From: Silvania confinis
GTDB taxonomy: Bacteria; Pseudomonadota; Gammaproteobacteria; Enterobacterales; Enterobacteriaceae
Assembly (NCBI RefSeq): GCF_025564085.1
Contig: NZ_JAMGZJ010000067.1
Location: 62,001 to 126,000, forward strand
Reading direction: 5' to 3'
DNA length: 64,000 nt
Positions 49,843 to 56,706 of this stretch are shown here, in pieces. Position 1 is the first letter of the stretch; every line of letters begins with the position of its first letter. Below the pieces are notes generated by a model that saw only the letters and a list, made by a program, of their open reading frames with translations, did no database searches and was not told the DNA's origin. Made by a program: the position numbers and the translations under genes.

Positions 49843-50106
49843 CCCAGGTCCGGCTGAAAATCGCTGAGGTGTTGACTGGAGGCCGGGGCGAGGCGCAAGG
49901 ATGCGCCGAGAGGGCGCGACCTACATGGATGTAGGATCGCGCCCGACCCGATAGCCGGAAGGAATAAGCCGAAGGGACCGCGAAGCGGCGATTTTCTTTG
50001 CCGGGAGCCCGGGTAGCCAGGGTGGTGGCGATTGAGCCACCCTGGCACGTTCACCGGTGCAGCAGTGACAGAGAAGCATTGAACGCGAAGTGAACGGAAC
50101 CACCAC
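49843..50106 (-). repeat. Long hairpin repeat, copy R (inverted)
   Basis: This 264-bp copy lies on the minus strand, starting 35 bp after the gntU stop and reading in the same direction as gntU. It has better preserved stems than copy L: GCCAGGGTGGC...GCCACCACCCTGGC, and GGGCGCGA...TCGCGCCC enclosing CCTACAT/ATGTAGG. The second stem is lost in copy L. This suggests copy R is nearer to the active form. Confidence 0.85.
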
Positions 50107-50141
50107 CGTTGCCACATGTTCATCCCGCCACCCGACAAACA

Positions 50142-51482
50142 TTAGCTCAACAGCGAAAACGCAATCATCCCGACAATCGCCCCGGTGGTGCCGAGGATGG
50201 TTTCCATCATCGTCCAGGTTTTCAGGGTTTGCGCTTCGCTGGCGCCGGTAAATTTACCGAACAACCAGAAGCCCGCGTCGTTAACGTGCGACACCACAAT
50301 CGAACCGCCCGCGATACAGATAGACAGAGCTGCCATCTGCGCACCAGAGTAGTTCAGCTGTTCAATCACCGGCATCACCAGCCCTACCGCCGTTAAACAG
50401 GCGACGGTGGCAGAACCCTGGATGATACGCACCGCGGCCGCCAGCACGAAGCAGGTCACCGCAATCGGCAAGCCCATCCCGGTCAGCGCTTCGCCCAGTG
50501 CCGGGCCAACGCCGGAATCCACCAGCACCTGCTTGAACACCCCGCCCGCACCGATCACCAGCAGAATAATCCCCGCTGGCTGTAGCGCAGCACCGCAGAT
50601 CTCCATCACCCGGTCTTTCGCCATGCCCTGACGCATCGCCAGGCCATAAATGGCAACCAGACAGGCGACCAGGATCGCGGTGAACGGATGGCCGATAAAC
50701 TCAAACCACTGATACGCCTCAGAGCCCACCGGCACAAAGCGTGCGGCGATGGTTTTCAGGCCCACCAGCACCAGCGGCAGCAGGATCAGCGCCAGGCTAA
50801 AGCCGAACGACGGCATTTTGCTCTCGCCCAGATGCGGCTCGGTGATGTCATCAGGAATGTGCAGCTCAACGTAACGGCTAATGAAATTACCCCACAGCGG
50901 ACCGGCGATCAGCATCCCCGGGATCGCCGCGCACAGACCAATCAGGATCATCCAGCCAAAGTCAGCGTGCATCTGGGAAGCCAGCAGCATCGGCGCAGGC
51001 CCCGGCAGCAGAAACGCCGCCGCTGCGGCCACGCCAGCAAACAATGGGATCACCAGCTTCACCAGGTTCGTACCGGTATGGCGCGCCATGGAGAAGGCCA
51101 CGCTAATCAGCAGTACCACCGCCACTTCGAAGAACAGCGGCAGCGCGCAGATAAGACCCGCCAGACCAATGGCATAGTGCGCCCGGCTGTGACCGAAAGA
51201 TTTCAGCATTTTGACGGCGATCTGATCGACCGCGCCGGTTTCATGCAGGATCTTGCCAAACATCGCGCCAAGCGCGACCACAATCGCCAGGAATCCCAGC
51301 GTTCCGCCCATCCCTTTTTCCATGGTCGCCGCGATTTTATCGAGCGGCATTCCGGAAAAGAGACCAGCACCAATAGACACCACCATCAAAGCAACGAAGG
51401 CGTGCATACGCGCCTTCATCACTAAAAACAGCAGTAACAGCACGGAGCCGACTGCTGTCAAAACAAGCGTTAAAGTACTCAA
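50142..51482 (-). CDS. gntU: Low-affinity gluconate transporter GntU
   Basis: This is 446 residues, a GntP-family permease homologous to GntT at 24.6 kb, with about a dozen transmembrane helices and the conserved FLLPGPAPMLLASQ and SHVNDAGFWLF regions. It imports gluconate at higher concentrations. It starts 3 bp after the gntK stop, in one operon under GntR. Confidence 0.95.
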   Translation of the reverse strand: MSTLTLVLTAVGSVLLLLFLVMKARMHAFVALMVVSIGAGLFSGMPLDKIAATMEKGMGGTLGFLAIVVALGAMFGKILHETGAVDQIAVKMLKSFGHSRAHYAIGLAGLICALPLFFEVAVVLLISVAFSMARHTGTNLVKLVIPLFAGVAAAAAFLLPGPAPMLLASQMHADFGWMILIGLCAAIPGMLIAGPLWGNFISRYVELHIPDDITEPHLGESKMPSFGFSLALILLPLVLVGLKTIAARFVPVGSEAYQWFEFIGHPFTAILVACLVAIYGLAMRQGMAKDRVMEICGAALQPAGIILLVIGAGGVFKQVLVDSGVGPALGEALTGMGLPIAVTCFVLAAAVRIIQGSATVACLTAVGLVMPVIEQLNYSGAQMAALSICIAGGSIVVSHVNDAGFWLFGKFTGASEAQTLKTWTMMETILGTTGAIVGMIAFSLLS

Positions 51483-51485
51483 AAC

Positions 51486-52013
51486 TTACTGCCTTTTATT
51501 AATGACCTCAATGGTGCTTGCCACCACACCGTCTAACGGCTGGTCGATATTCACCACCAGCACATCACTTTCGTCCGCGCCCGGCTCTTGCAGCGTGTCG
51601 AACTGGGTTACCAGCATCTGCGTTTTGAAGAAGTGCCCTTTGCGCGCTTTCAGGCGGTTTTCGATAACCTCGAAATCCCCTTTCAGGTAGACGAATGACA
51701 GGTTCGGGTTCCCTTCACGCAGCTGGTCGCGATAGGTCTTTTTCAGTGCAGAACAGACAATCAACGACACCTTATTGGTGCGCTGCATGGCAAACGCTGC
51801 ATCGTTCAGCGCCTGTAACCAGGGTTTACGATCGTCGTCGTTCAGCGGTTCGCCGGAGGCCATTTTATTGATGTTGCTGCGCGGATGGAGGAAGTCGCCA
51901 TCAAGAAACGCGGCATGGAGTTGATGCGCCACTTCGCTGGCGACGGCAGATTTACCGCTACCGGAAACGCCCATCAGGACGTAAACGTGGTGATCGAGAT
52001 TCGTCGTGCTCAA
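51486..52013 (-). CDS. gntK: Thermoresistant gluconokinase
   Basis: This is 175 residues. The P-loop is GVSGSGKS (15-22), followed by DGDFLHPRSN and the KGHFF segment of the family. It phosphorylates gluconate to 6-phosphogluconate for the Entner-Doudoroff and pentose phosphate routes. I place the start at a TTG at 52013: GAGGGA lies five bases before it and the resulting length equals the E. coli protein. The upstream in-frame TTG at 52031 would lie inside the GntR operator. Confidence 0.95.
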   Translation of the reverse strand: MSTTNLDHHVYVLMGVSGSGKSAVASEVAHQLHAAFLDGDFLHPRSNINKMASGEPLNDDDRKPWLQALNDAAFAMQRTNKVSLIVCSALKKTYRDQLREGNPNLSFVYLKGDFEVIENRLKARKGHFFKTQMLVTQFDTLQEPGADESDVLVVNIDQPLDGVVASTIEVINKRQ

Positions 52014-52031
52014 AGGGAGTCCCTCAGTCAA

Positions 52032-52060
52032 TTGTTACGGGTAACAGTTATCGGTAACAT
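52032..52060 (-). promoter_or_regulatory. Overlapping pair of GntR operators before gntK
   Basis: Two 16-bp GntR-type sites overlap by three bases: TTGTTACGGGTAACAG (52032-52047) and CAGTTATCGGTAACAT (52045-52060). The first matches 12 of 16 positions of ATGTTACCCGTAACAT. They sit 19 bp before the gntK start, between promoter and ribosome site, so a bound repressor would block transcription early. Confidence 0.75.
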
Positions 52061-52111
52061 TGTCCTGCCAGGGCAAAAGAGAAGCAATATCCAAACGTGC
52101 GCGAAGTGAAT

Positions 52112-52133
52112 AAGTGTGAGCTAGTTCAAATTT
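52112..52133 (-). promoter_or_regulatory. CRP-like site of the gntKU promoter
   Basis: TTTGA-N6-TCACA on the minus strand (core 52115-52130) matches nine of ten CRP positions. GATATT at 52086-52091 could serve as the -10, which would put the CRP centre near -42, the class II position. The site lies just after the gntR stop. Confidence 0.6.
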
Positions 52134-52139
52134 GTCAGA

Positions 52140-53135
52140 CTAGATTGATCCACCTGGTGACAGCGTGAAACCTAAATCTAACATTTTAGGGCTCACCGTC
52201 TCGCCACGAATGCGCGCCAGCAGGCGTTCGGCACCGATGCGTCCCATGCGTTCACGCGGCGTCAGGACGCTCGCCAGACGCGGCTCCATCACCTGGCCAA
52301 TGTCGTGACCGTGGAAACCGGCAATCGCCATATCACCCGGGATGGAAAGTCCCAGCCGCTGGCATTCGAAGGCGGCGCCCACCGCGAGGTCATCGTTAGT
52401 ACAGAAGATGCCGTCAAGCTGCGGATACTCGCGACGGGCCTGACGCATCAGCTCAATGCCCGAGGTGTAGGAAGAGGATTGTTCGACCATCACGCTGTAC
52501 GGGGTTAAGTTGGCATCGAGCATCGCCTGCTCGTATCCCTTCTGTTTGATGATAGTACGTTCGTCCAGACGTGCGCCAAGATAGGCGACATGGCGATGGC
52601 CGCGGGCAATGATGGCCGCCGTCATCTGACGTGCGGCTTCGAAGTTGTCGAACCCGACTGCGATATCCAGGCACGGCGACTGGCTGTCCATCAGCTCGAG
52701 CACCGGAATGCCCGCCACTTCAATCATCTTCAGGGTGCGCGCGGTGTGGGTACGTTCGGTAAGGATCAGGCCGTCAATGTTCCAGGAAAGCATCGACTCC
52801 AGACGTTCCTCTTCCAGTTCCGGCTTGTAGCCGTAGTGGGCGAGCATGGTCTGATAACCAAAGGCGTCGGTCACGCTTTCGATACCGCGCAGCACTTCGG
52901 CGAAAACCTGGTTGGTCAGGGAAGGAAGCAGGACGCCCACCGCACGGCTGGTCGCATTGGAGAGAATATCCGGGGCGCGGTTGGGGATATAACCCAGTTC
53001 ATCGAGAGCCGCAGCGATCTTGCCACGCAACGCCACGGAAACCTGTTCCGGGTTACGTAAAAAACGGCTGACCGTCATTTTAGTCACACCGACGCGATCG
53101 GCTACATCCTGAAGTACGGGTCTTTTCTTTTTCAT
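52140..53135 (-). CDS. gntR: GntR, gluconate utilisation repressor (LacI family)
   Basis: This is 331 residues: an N-terminal LacI-type helix-turn-helix (LQDVADRVGVTKMTVSRFLR, about 8-27), hinge helix, then a periplasmic-binding-protein-like effector domain (CTNDDLAVGAAFE). Gluconate is the expected inducer, and its operators are visible at gntT and gntK. I chose ATG 53135 (MKKKRPVLQDV), the family start; the longer ORF adds 17 unrelated residues. Confidence 0.97.
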   Translation of the reverse strand: MKKKRPVLQDVADRVGVTKMTVSRFLRNPEQVSVALRGKIAAALDELGYIPNRAPDILSNATSRAVGVLLPSLTNQVFAEVLRGIESVTDAFGYQTMLAHYGYKPELEEERLESMLSWNIDGLILTERTHTARTLKMIEVAGIPVLELMDSQSPCLDIAVGFDNFEAARQMTAAIIARGHRHVAYLGARLDERTIIKQKGYEQAMLDANLTPYSVMVEQSSSYTSGIELMRQARREYPQLDGIFCTNDDLAVGAAFECQRLGLSIPGDMAIAGFHGHDIGQVMEPRLASVLTPRERMGRIGAERLLARIRGETVSPKMLDLGFTLSPGGSI

Positions 53136-53184
53136 CGTCCTGGGAGAGATCGGTAGCAAAACATTCTCCCAGTTTATCACGGAC

Positions 53185-53229
53185 AAAGGCCAACCTTCCC
53201 CTGCGAAAAAGGAAGGTTGGCCTTTTATT
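53185..53229. terminator. Hairpin between yhhW and gntR
   Basis: AAAGGCCAACCTTCC pairs perfectly over 15 bp with GGAAGGTTGGCCTTT across an 11-nt loop. The T-rich tail is clearest on the plus strand (TTTTATTT). On the minus strand, where yhhW ends, the tail is only TTTG, so efficiency there is uncertain. Confidence 0.65.
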
Positions 53230-53235
53230 TAAGAT

Positions 53236-53931
53236 TTAGACCGGCGGCAGGTCGAACAACAGTACTTCAGCCGCGCTGTCGGCATGAATGGAAATGGCCT
53301 GCTCATCCCAGATCGCCAGACCATCGCTGGTGGTGGCTTTGGTGCCGTTAATGGTCACATCGCCTTTTACCACCTGGATCCACACTTTACGGTTAGCGGC
53401 AATCTGATGCACAGACTGTTCGTCTTTCACCAGCGCCCAGCGGTACAGCTCCATGTCCTGATGCACTTTCAGCGAGCCGTCACGCGCATCCGGCGACAGC
53501 ACCAGCTGTTTGCCCTGCTCGGCGTCAAAACGACGCTGCTCGTAGCGCGGGGTGATGCCTTTTTCTTCTGGAATGATCCAGATTTGATACAGGTGCAGTT
53601 TTTCCGTTTTGCTCGGGTTGTACTCCGAGTGACGCACCCCGGTACCTGCGGTCATGATCTGGAACTCACCGGCCGGAACCTGCTCTTTATTGCCCATGCT
53701 GTCCTGGTGCTCAACCGCCCCTTCCAGCACGTAGGTCAGGATTTCCATGTCTTTGTGCGGGTGAGTACCAAAGCCCTGGCCTGCGTCGATCACGTCATCG
53801 TTAATCACCCGCAGCGCCGAGAAGCCCATAAAATTCGGGTCATAATAATCAGCGAACGAGAAGCTGTGCCAGGAGTCCAGCCAGCCATGATTTGCGTGAC
53901 CACGGTCGTTTGCTTTGCGTAAGAAGATCAT
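53236..53931 (-). CDS. yhhW: Quercetin 2,3-dioxygenase-like pirin YhhW
   Basis: This is 231 residues, a bicupin of the pirin family. The metal ligands are in GTHPHKDMEILTY (two His) and TGVRHSEYNPS with a further His and Glu. The E. coli protein degrades the flavonol quercetin in vitro; the natural substrate is unknown. I chose ATG 53931 (MIFLRKANDRGHANHG), the family start, over a longer ORF to 54033. Confidence 0.95.
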   Translation of the reverse strand: MIFLRKANDRGHANHGWLDSWHSFSFADYYDPNFMGFSALRVINDDVIDAGQGFGTHPHKDMEILTYVLEGAVEHQDSMGNKEQVPAGEFQIMTAGTGVRHSEYNPSKTEKLHLYQIWIIPEEKGITPRYEQRRFDAEQGKQLVLSPDARDGSLKVHQDMELYRWALVKDEQSVHQIAANRKVWIQVVKGDVTINGTKATTSDGLAIWDEQAISIHADSAAEVLLFDLPPV

Positions 53932-54054
53932 TGTTTTTACCCTCAGTTCGTTTCGATGGAGTAAGTGTGGACGCAATCGGACTGGGATCATAGAGGGTGA
54001 AAATTGACTCCTCTGTTCAAAAATTGTGAACAAGTCCAGAGGAGTCTGACAGCC

Positions 54055-55092
54055 TTATTTAGCAAGGGTTACCGTGGCAGGTGAGGCCTGCTCGAAGGCC
54101 CGTTCAAGGATTTCAAGATTGGTCATAACTTCAATTTCCTTGACGTAATTTGGCGTGCCGTTGGTCAGCGTTTCAAACAGCGCATCGTAGACCTGACCGT
54201 AGTCGCCGGTGTCCGGTTTGATCGTTTCTTTGACGGTGATGCCCTCGGCGTTGACGTACTCCAGCAGGCCAACGGAATCATCCGCCGCAAACCCTGCGTC
54301 GCCCGGCATGATATTGGCCTTCAGGCTGGTTTCCTGCTGGTCGATACCGTATTTGATAAACGATCCCTGGGTGCCGTGGACGATAAATTTGGGGTAATCG
54401 GTCTTCACCAGATGGCTGGTTTTGACGATCGCTTTCAGGTCGCCGTAGAACAGCTGCGCTTCGAAGGTATCGTCCGGGTTAGCTTTGTTACGCAGGCTGC
54501 GGATGTCGTAGGCCACATGATCCGGGCGGCCAAACAGAGAGATAATCTGGTCCATGGTATGCACGCCCAGGCCATAGAAAGATCCATCCTGCGGCAGGCC
54601 AGGCTTGGTTTCTGCCACCGGGCGGTAATAATCGAAGTGGCTTTCGATTTCGACGATCTCGCCGAGCTTACCGCTCTCAATCGCCTTTTTAGCGGTCAGG
54701 AAGCAGGTATCGAAACGACGGTTCTGGTACGGGGTGACGGTCAGCCCTTTTTGCTTAGCCAGCTCAAACAGTGTTTTCGCTTCGGCGAGGGTCGGGGTGA
54801 AAGGTTTCTCCACCAGCACGTTTTTACCCGCTTCAAGGGCACGCTTTGCGTACTCAAAATGGCTGTCGGCATGGGTACAGACGATCACCAGCTTCACCTG
54901 CGGGTCGTTCAGCACCTCATCCAGATCGCTGGTGAAATGGATATGGGAATACTGCGGGTGCTGCTCGTCTGGCTTCGGGTGGCGGCGGAAAATATGCGCC
55001 ACATGCCAGCTCGCTTTGCGGTTCAGAACATACGGAAGGTGGTACCGGGTGGTGCTTTTACCAAATCCAATAAATGCGCAGTGCAGTGTCAT
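54055..55092 (-). CDS. yhhX: Gfo/Idh/MocA-family oxidoreductase YhhX
   Basis: This is 345 residues. The N-terminal Rossmann fold has CAFIGFGKSTTRYH, and the family EKP motif is VLVEKPFTPTL (about 90-100). A C-terminal alpha/beta substrate domain follows. The substrate is unknown. I chose ATG 55092 (MTLHCAFIGFG), which fits the family; in-frame codons upstream give an unrelated leader. In E. coli the next gene is the sRNA ryhB; here a bactofilin gene lies between. Confidence 0.92.
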   Translation of the reverse strand: MTLHCAFIGFGKSTTRYHLPYVLNRKASWHVAHIFRRHPKPDEQHPQYSHIHFTSDLDEVLNDPQVKLVIVCTHADSHFEYAKRALEAGKNVLVEKPFTPTLAEAKTLFELAKQKGLTVTPYQNRRFDTCFLTAKKAIESGKLGEIVEIESHFDYYRPVAETKPGLPQDGSFYGLGVHTMDQIISLFGRPDHVAYDIRSLRNKANPDDTFEAQLFYGDLKAIVKTSHLVKTDYPKFIVHGTQGSFIKYGIDQQETSLKANIMPGDAGFAADDSVGLLEYVNAEGITVKETIKPDTGDYGQVYDALFETLTNGTPNYVKEIEVMTNLEILERAFEQASPATVTLAK

Positions 55093-55263
55093 GATGTTAT
55101 TCCTGGCTAAGGTCCCTGCTTTCACCATAGCGCAACCCGGCGGTGAAATATATTTCTATAACGAATCCTAAAATGGCGGCCTGAACCTTGATCCTGGCCG
55201 AAATTATCAGGATAAGGAGACGGCCAAAACCCATGCTCGCGAAAGGAGTCGCGCTGGTTTTCT

Positions 55264-55914
55264 ATGGAAAGAAAATATCTCGCCTTAAACAGTGCGCTCC
55301 TCTTTTGGCTGCTCGCGCTGATCGCCTGGTGCGTCAACGTACCGCCTCTTGCGTGGCTGCTCGCCGCATCGAGCCTGGTGGCCCTTATCACATTCCTTCT
55401 TCTCAACCCGGTAAACATCATGTTTAAAAAAACGAAAATCATTGAAATGGACAAACCAGCCGACATTCTGCCCCCGACCACGTTCGTTGAAAAAGAGCCC
55501 ACCGCCAGCGAAAAACACGGCACCACCGTTATTGCCAGCGATGTGTGCGTCGAGGGCAACATCGTCTCCGGCGGCCACGTCTACGTTCACGGCACGCTGA
55601 ACGGCAATATTGATTCCAGAGAGAGCCTGATAAAAATCATGCGTGGGGGTCTGGTTGAGGGCAACATTACCTGCCGGGAGCTGATTATCGATGGCAAGGT
55701 GATCGGCCAGTGCAGCAGCGACATCGTCGAAATCTGCGAGCACGGTCAGGTCACCGGCACTCTGGCGTACCGCACGCTGGCGGTTAAAAAAGGGGGAGCG
55801 TTTTCCGGCCAGGCGGAGGTGTTACCCGCCGTTGCAGAGAAGAACAACGTGGTGGGCCTGATGAAAGACATCGCACCTGAAACGTTAGTGGACGTACAAA
55901 TCCATACCCTCTGA
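55264..55914 (+). CDS. Bactofilin-like polymer-forming membrane protein
   Basis: This is 216 residues. Two hydrophobic helices (about 8-25 and 28-48) are followed by a linker (to about 84) and a bactofilin domain (about 85-190). The pattern of short beta strands with glycine turns is visible: ASDVCVEGNIVSGGHVYVHG, then GGLVEGNITCRELIIDGKVI and GQVTGTLAYRTLAVKKGGAF. Bactofilins self-assemble into filaments that organise cell-wall or envelope enzymes. The start ATG at 55264 lacks a well-spaced ribosome site (AGGAG is 15 bp away), but the two helices need it. It ends 2 bp before ryhB, convergent with it. The role here is unknown. Confidence 0.85.
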   Translation: MERKYLALNSALLFWLLALIAWCVNVPPLAWLLAASSLVALITFLLLNPVNIMFKKTKIIEMDKPADILPPTTFVEKEPTASEKHGTTVIASDVCVEGNIVSGGHVYVHGTLNGNIDSRESLIKIMRGGLVEGNITCRELIIDGKVIGQCSSDIVEICEHGQVTGTLAYRTLAVKKGGAFSGQAEVLPAVAEKNNVVGLMKDIAPETLVDVQIHTL

Positions 55915-55916
55915 GC

Positions 55917-56011
55917 AAAAAAAAAGCCAGCTAGAAGCTGGCTAAAATAATACTGGAAGCAATGTGAGCAATGTCGTGCTTTCAGGTTTCCGTAGCGGAC
56001 TCCCTGAACGC
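55917..56011 (-). ncRNA. ryhB: RyhB, iron-responsive small RNA
   Basis: On the minus strand this about 95-nt RNA begins GCGTTCAGGGAG and contains the invariant pairing core GCACGACATTGCTCAC. It ends in a terminator hairpin (AGCCAGCTTCTAGCTGGCT plus nine T's). The core equals that of E. coli RyhB as I remember it; the 5' stem and terminator loop differ. RyhB with Hfq represses mRNAs of iron-using proteins such as sodB and sdhCDAB when iron is scarce. Its location beside yhhX and yhhY agrees with E. coli. The end points are inferred from the alignment. Confidence 0.93.
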
Positions 56012-56015
56012 GAGA

Positions 56016-56038
56016 CAATAATAATCATTCTCATTCGC
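56016..56038 (-). promoter_or_regulatory. Fur box and promoter of ryhB
   Basis: On the minus strand GCGAATGAGAATGATTATTA matches the Fur consensus (GATAATGATAATCATTATC) well. It overlaps a TATTAT -10 just before the inferred ryhB start at 56011. Fur-iron is the known repressor of ryhB. Confidence 0.85.
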
Positions 56039-56132
56039 ACTTGTCCAATACTTTTTGCAAAAAAAGGCGGTTGACTCGAATTTTAAAGTCAACGATGTTG
56101 AAAGGGACATTAACCAACAGAGGAACACAGGA

Positions 56133-56621
56133 ATGAGTGAGATAGTGATACGCCACGCTGAACCGAAAGATGCCGACGCTTTACGCCAGAATTATATGCA
56201 TCCCGGGGTGTATCACGACACGCTACAACTACCTCATCCTTCTCTGGAAATGTGGCAGGAACGCCTGGTGGTCAAACCCGGAATGCGGCGGCTGGTGGCC
56301 TGCATCGATGATAACCTCGTCGGTGATATCGCCATCCAGGTAGAGCAGAGTCCACGGCGCAGCCATGTGGCCACCTTTGGCATCAGCGTTGCGGCGCATG
56401 CTCAGGGGCGTGGGGTGGGCAGCGCGTTAATGCGTGAAATGGTCAATCTGTGTGATAACTGGCTGCGAGTTGAACGTATTGAGCTGACGGTATTTGCCGA
56501 TAATCCCTCTGCGCTGGCGTTGTATCGGAAATTTGGTTTTGAAACTGAAGGCACCGGGAAGAAATTCGCCCTGCGCGACGGCGAGTATGTGGATGCCTTG
56601 TATATGGCGCGCATGAAGTAA
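56133..56621 (+). CDS. yhhY: GNAT acetyltransferase YhhY
   Basis: This is 162 residues with the GNAT fold. The acetyl-CoA loop is AHAQGRGVGSALMREM (about 90-105), with the later NPSALALYRKFGFE strand-helix typical of amino-group acetylases. The E. coli protein N-acetylates some amino acids, including phenylalanine and methionine. I chose ATG 56133 (MSEIVIRHAEPK) after AGAGGAACACAGG; the longer ORF would cover the ryhB promoter. Confidence 0.93.
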   Translation: MSEIVIRHAEPKDADALRQNYMHPGVYHDTLQLPHPSLEMWQERLVVKPGMRRLVACIDDNLVGDIAIQVEQSPRRSHVATFGISVAAHAQGRGVGSALMREMVNLCDNWLRVERIELTVFADNPSALALYRKFGFETEGTGKKFALRDGEYVDALYMARMK

Positions 56622-56632
56622 CCCCGTAAATT

Positions 56633-56700
56633 GCCCGGTGGCGCTACGCTTACCAGGCCTGCAGATTTCAGTAGGCCGGGCAAACGCAGTGCCGCCCGGC
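56633..56700. repeat. Pair of REP elements (BIME) between yhhY and ggt
   Basis: Two palindromic units face each other: GCCCGGTGGCGCTACGC...ACCAGGC (56633-56658) and GGCCGGGC...GCCGCCCGGC (56674-56700). They lie between two convergent genes, a usual REP position. Confidence 0.85.
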
Positions 56701-56706
56701 ACACAC

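Noticed and set aside
49385..50106. Possibility that the inverted repeats are an insertion sequence or ERIC element
   Set aside because: No transposase frame lies between or beside them, and the sequence lacks the ERIC core as I know it, so I list it as an unnamed repeat instead.
49815..50138. 107-codon minus-strand frame across long repeat R
   Set aside because: Its reading frame is not kept in copy L and it covers hairpins; it looks like a chance frame in a non-coding repeat.
50688..51425. 245-codon open frame opposite gntU
   Set aside because: Very rich in His, Arg and Gln, as expected of the complement of a membrane protein gene.
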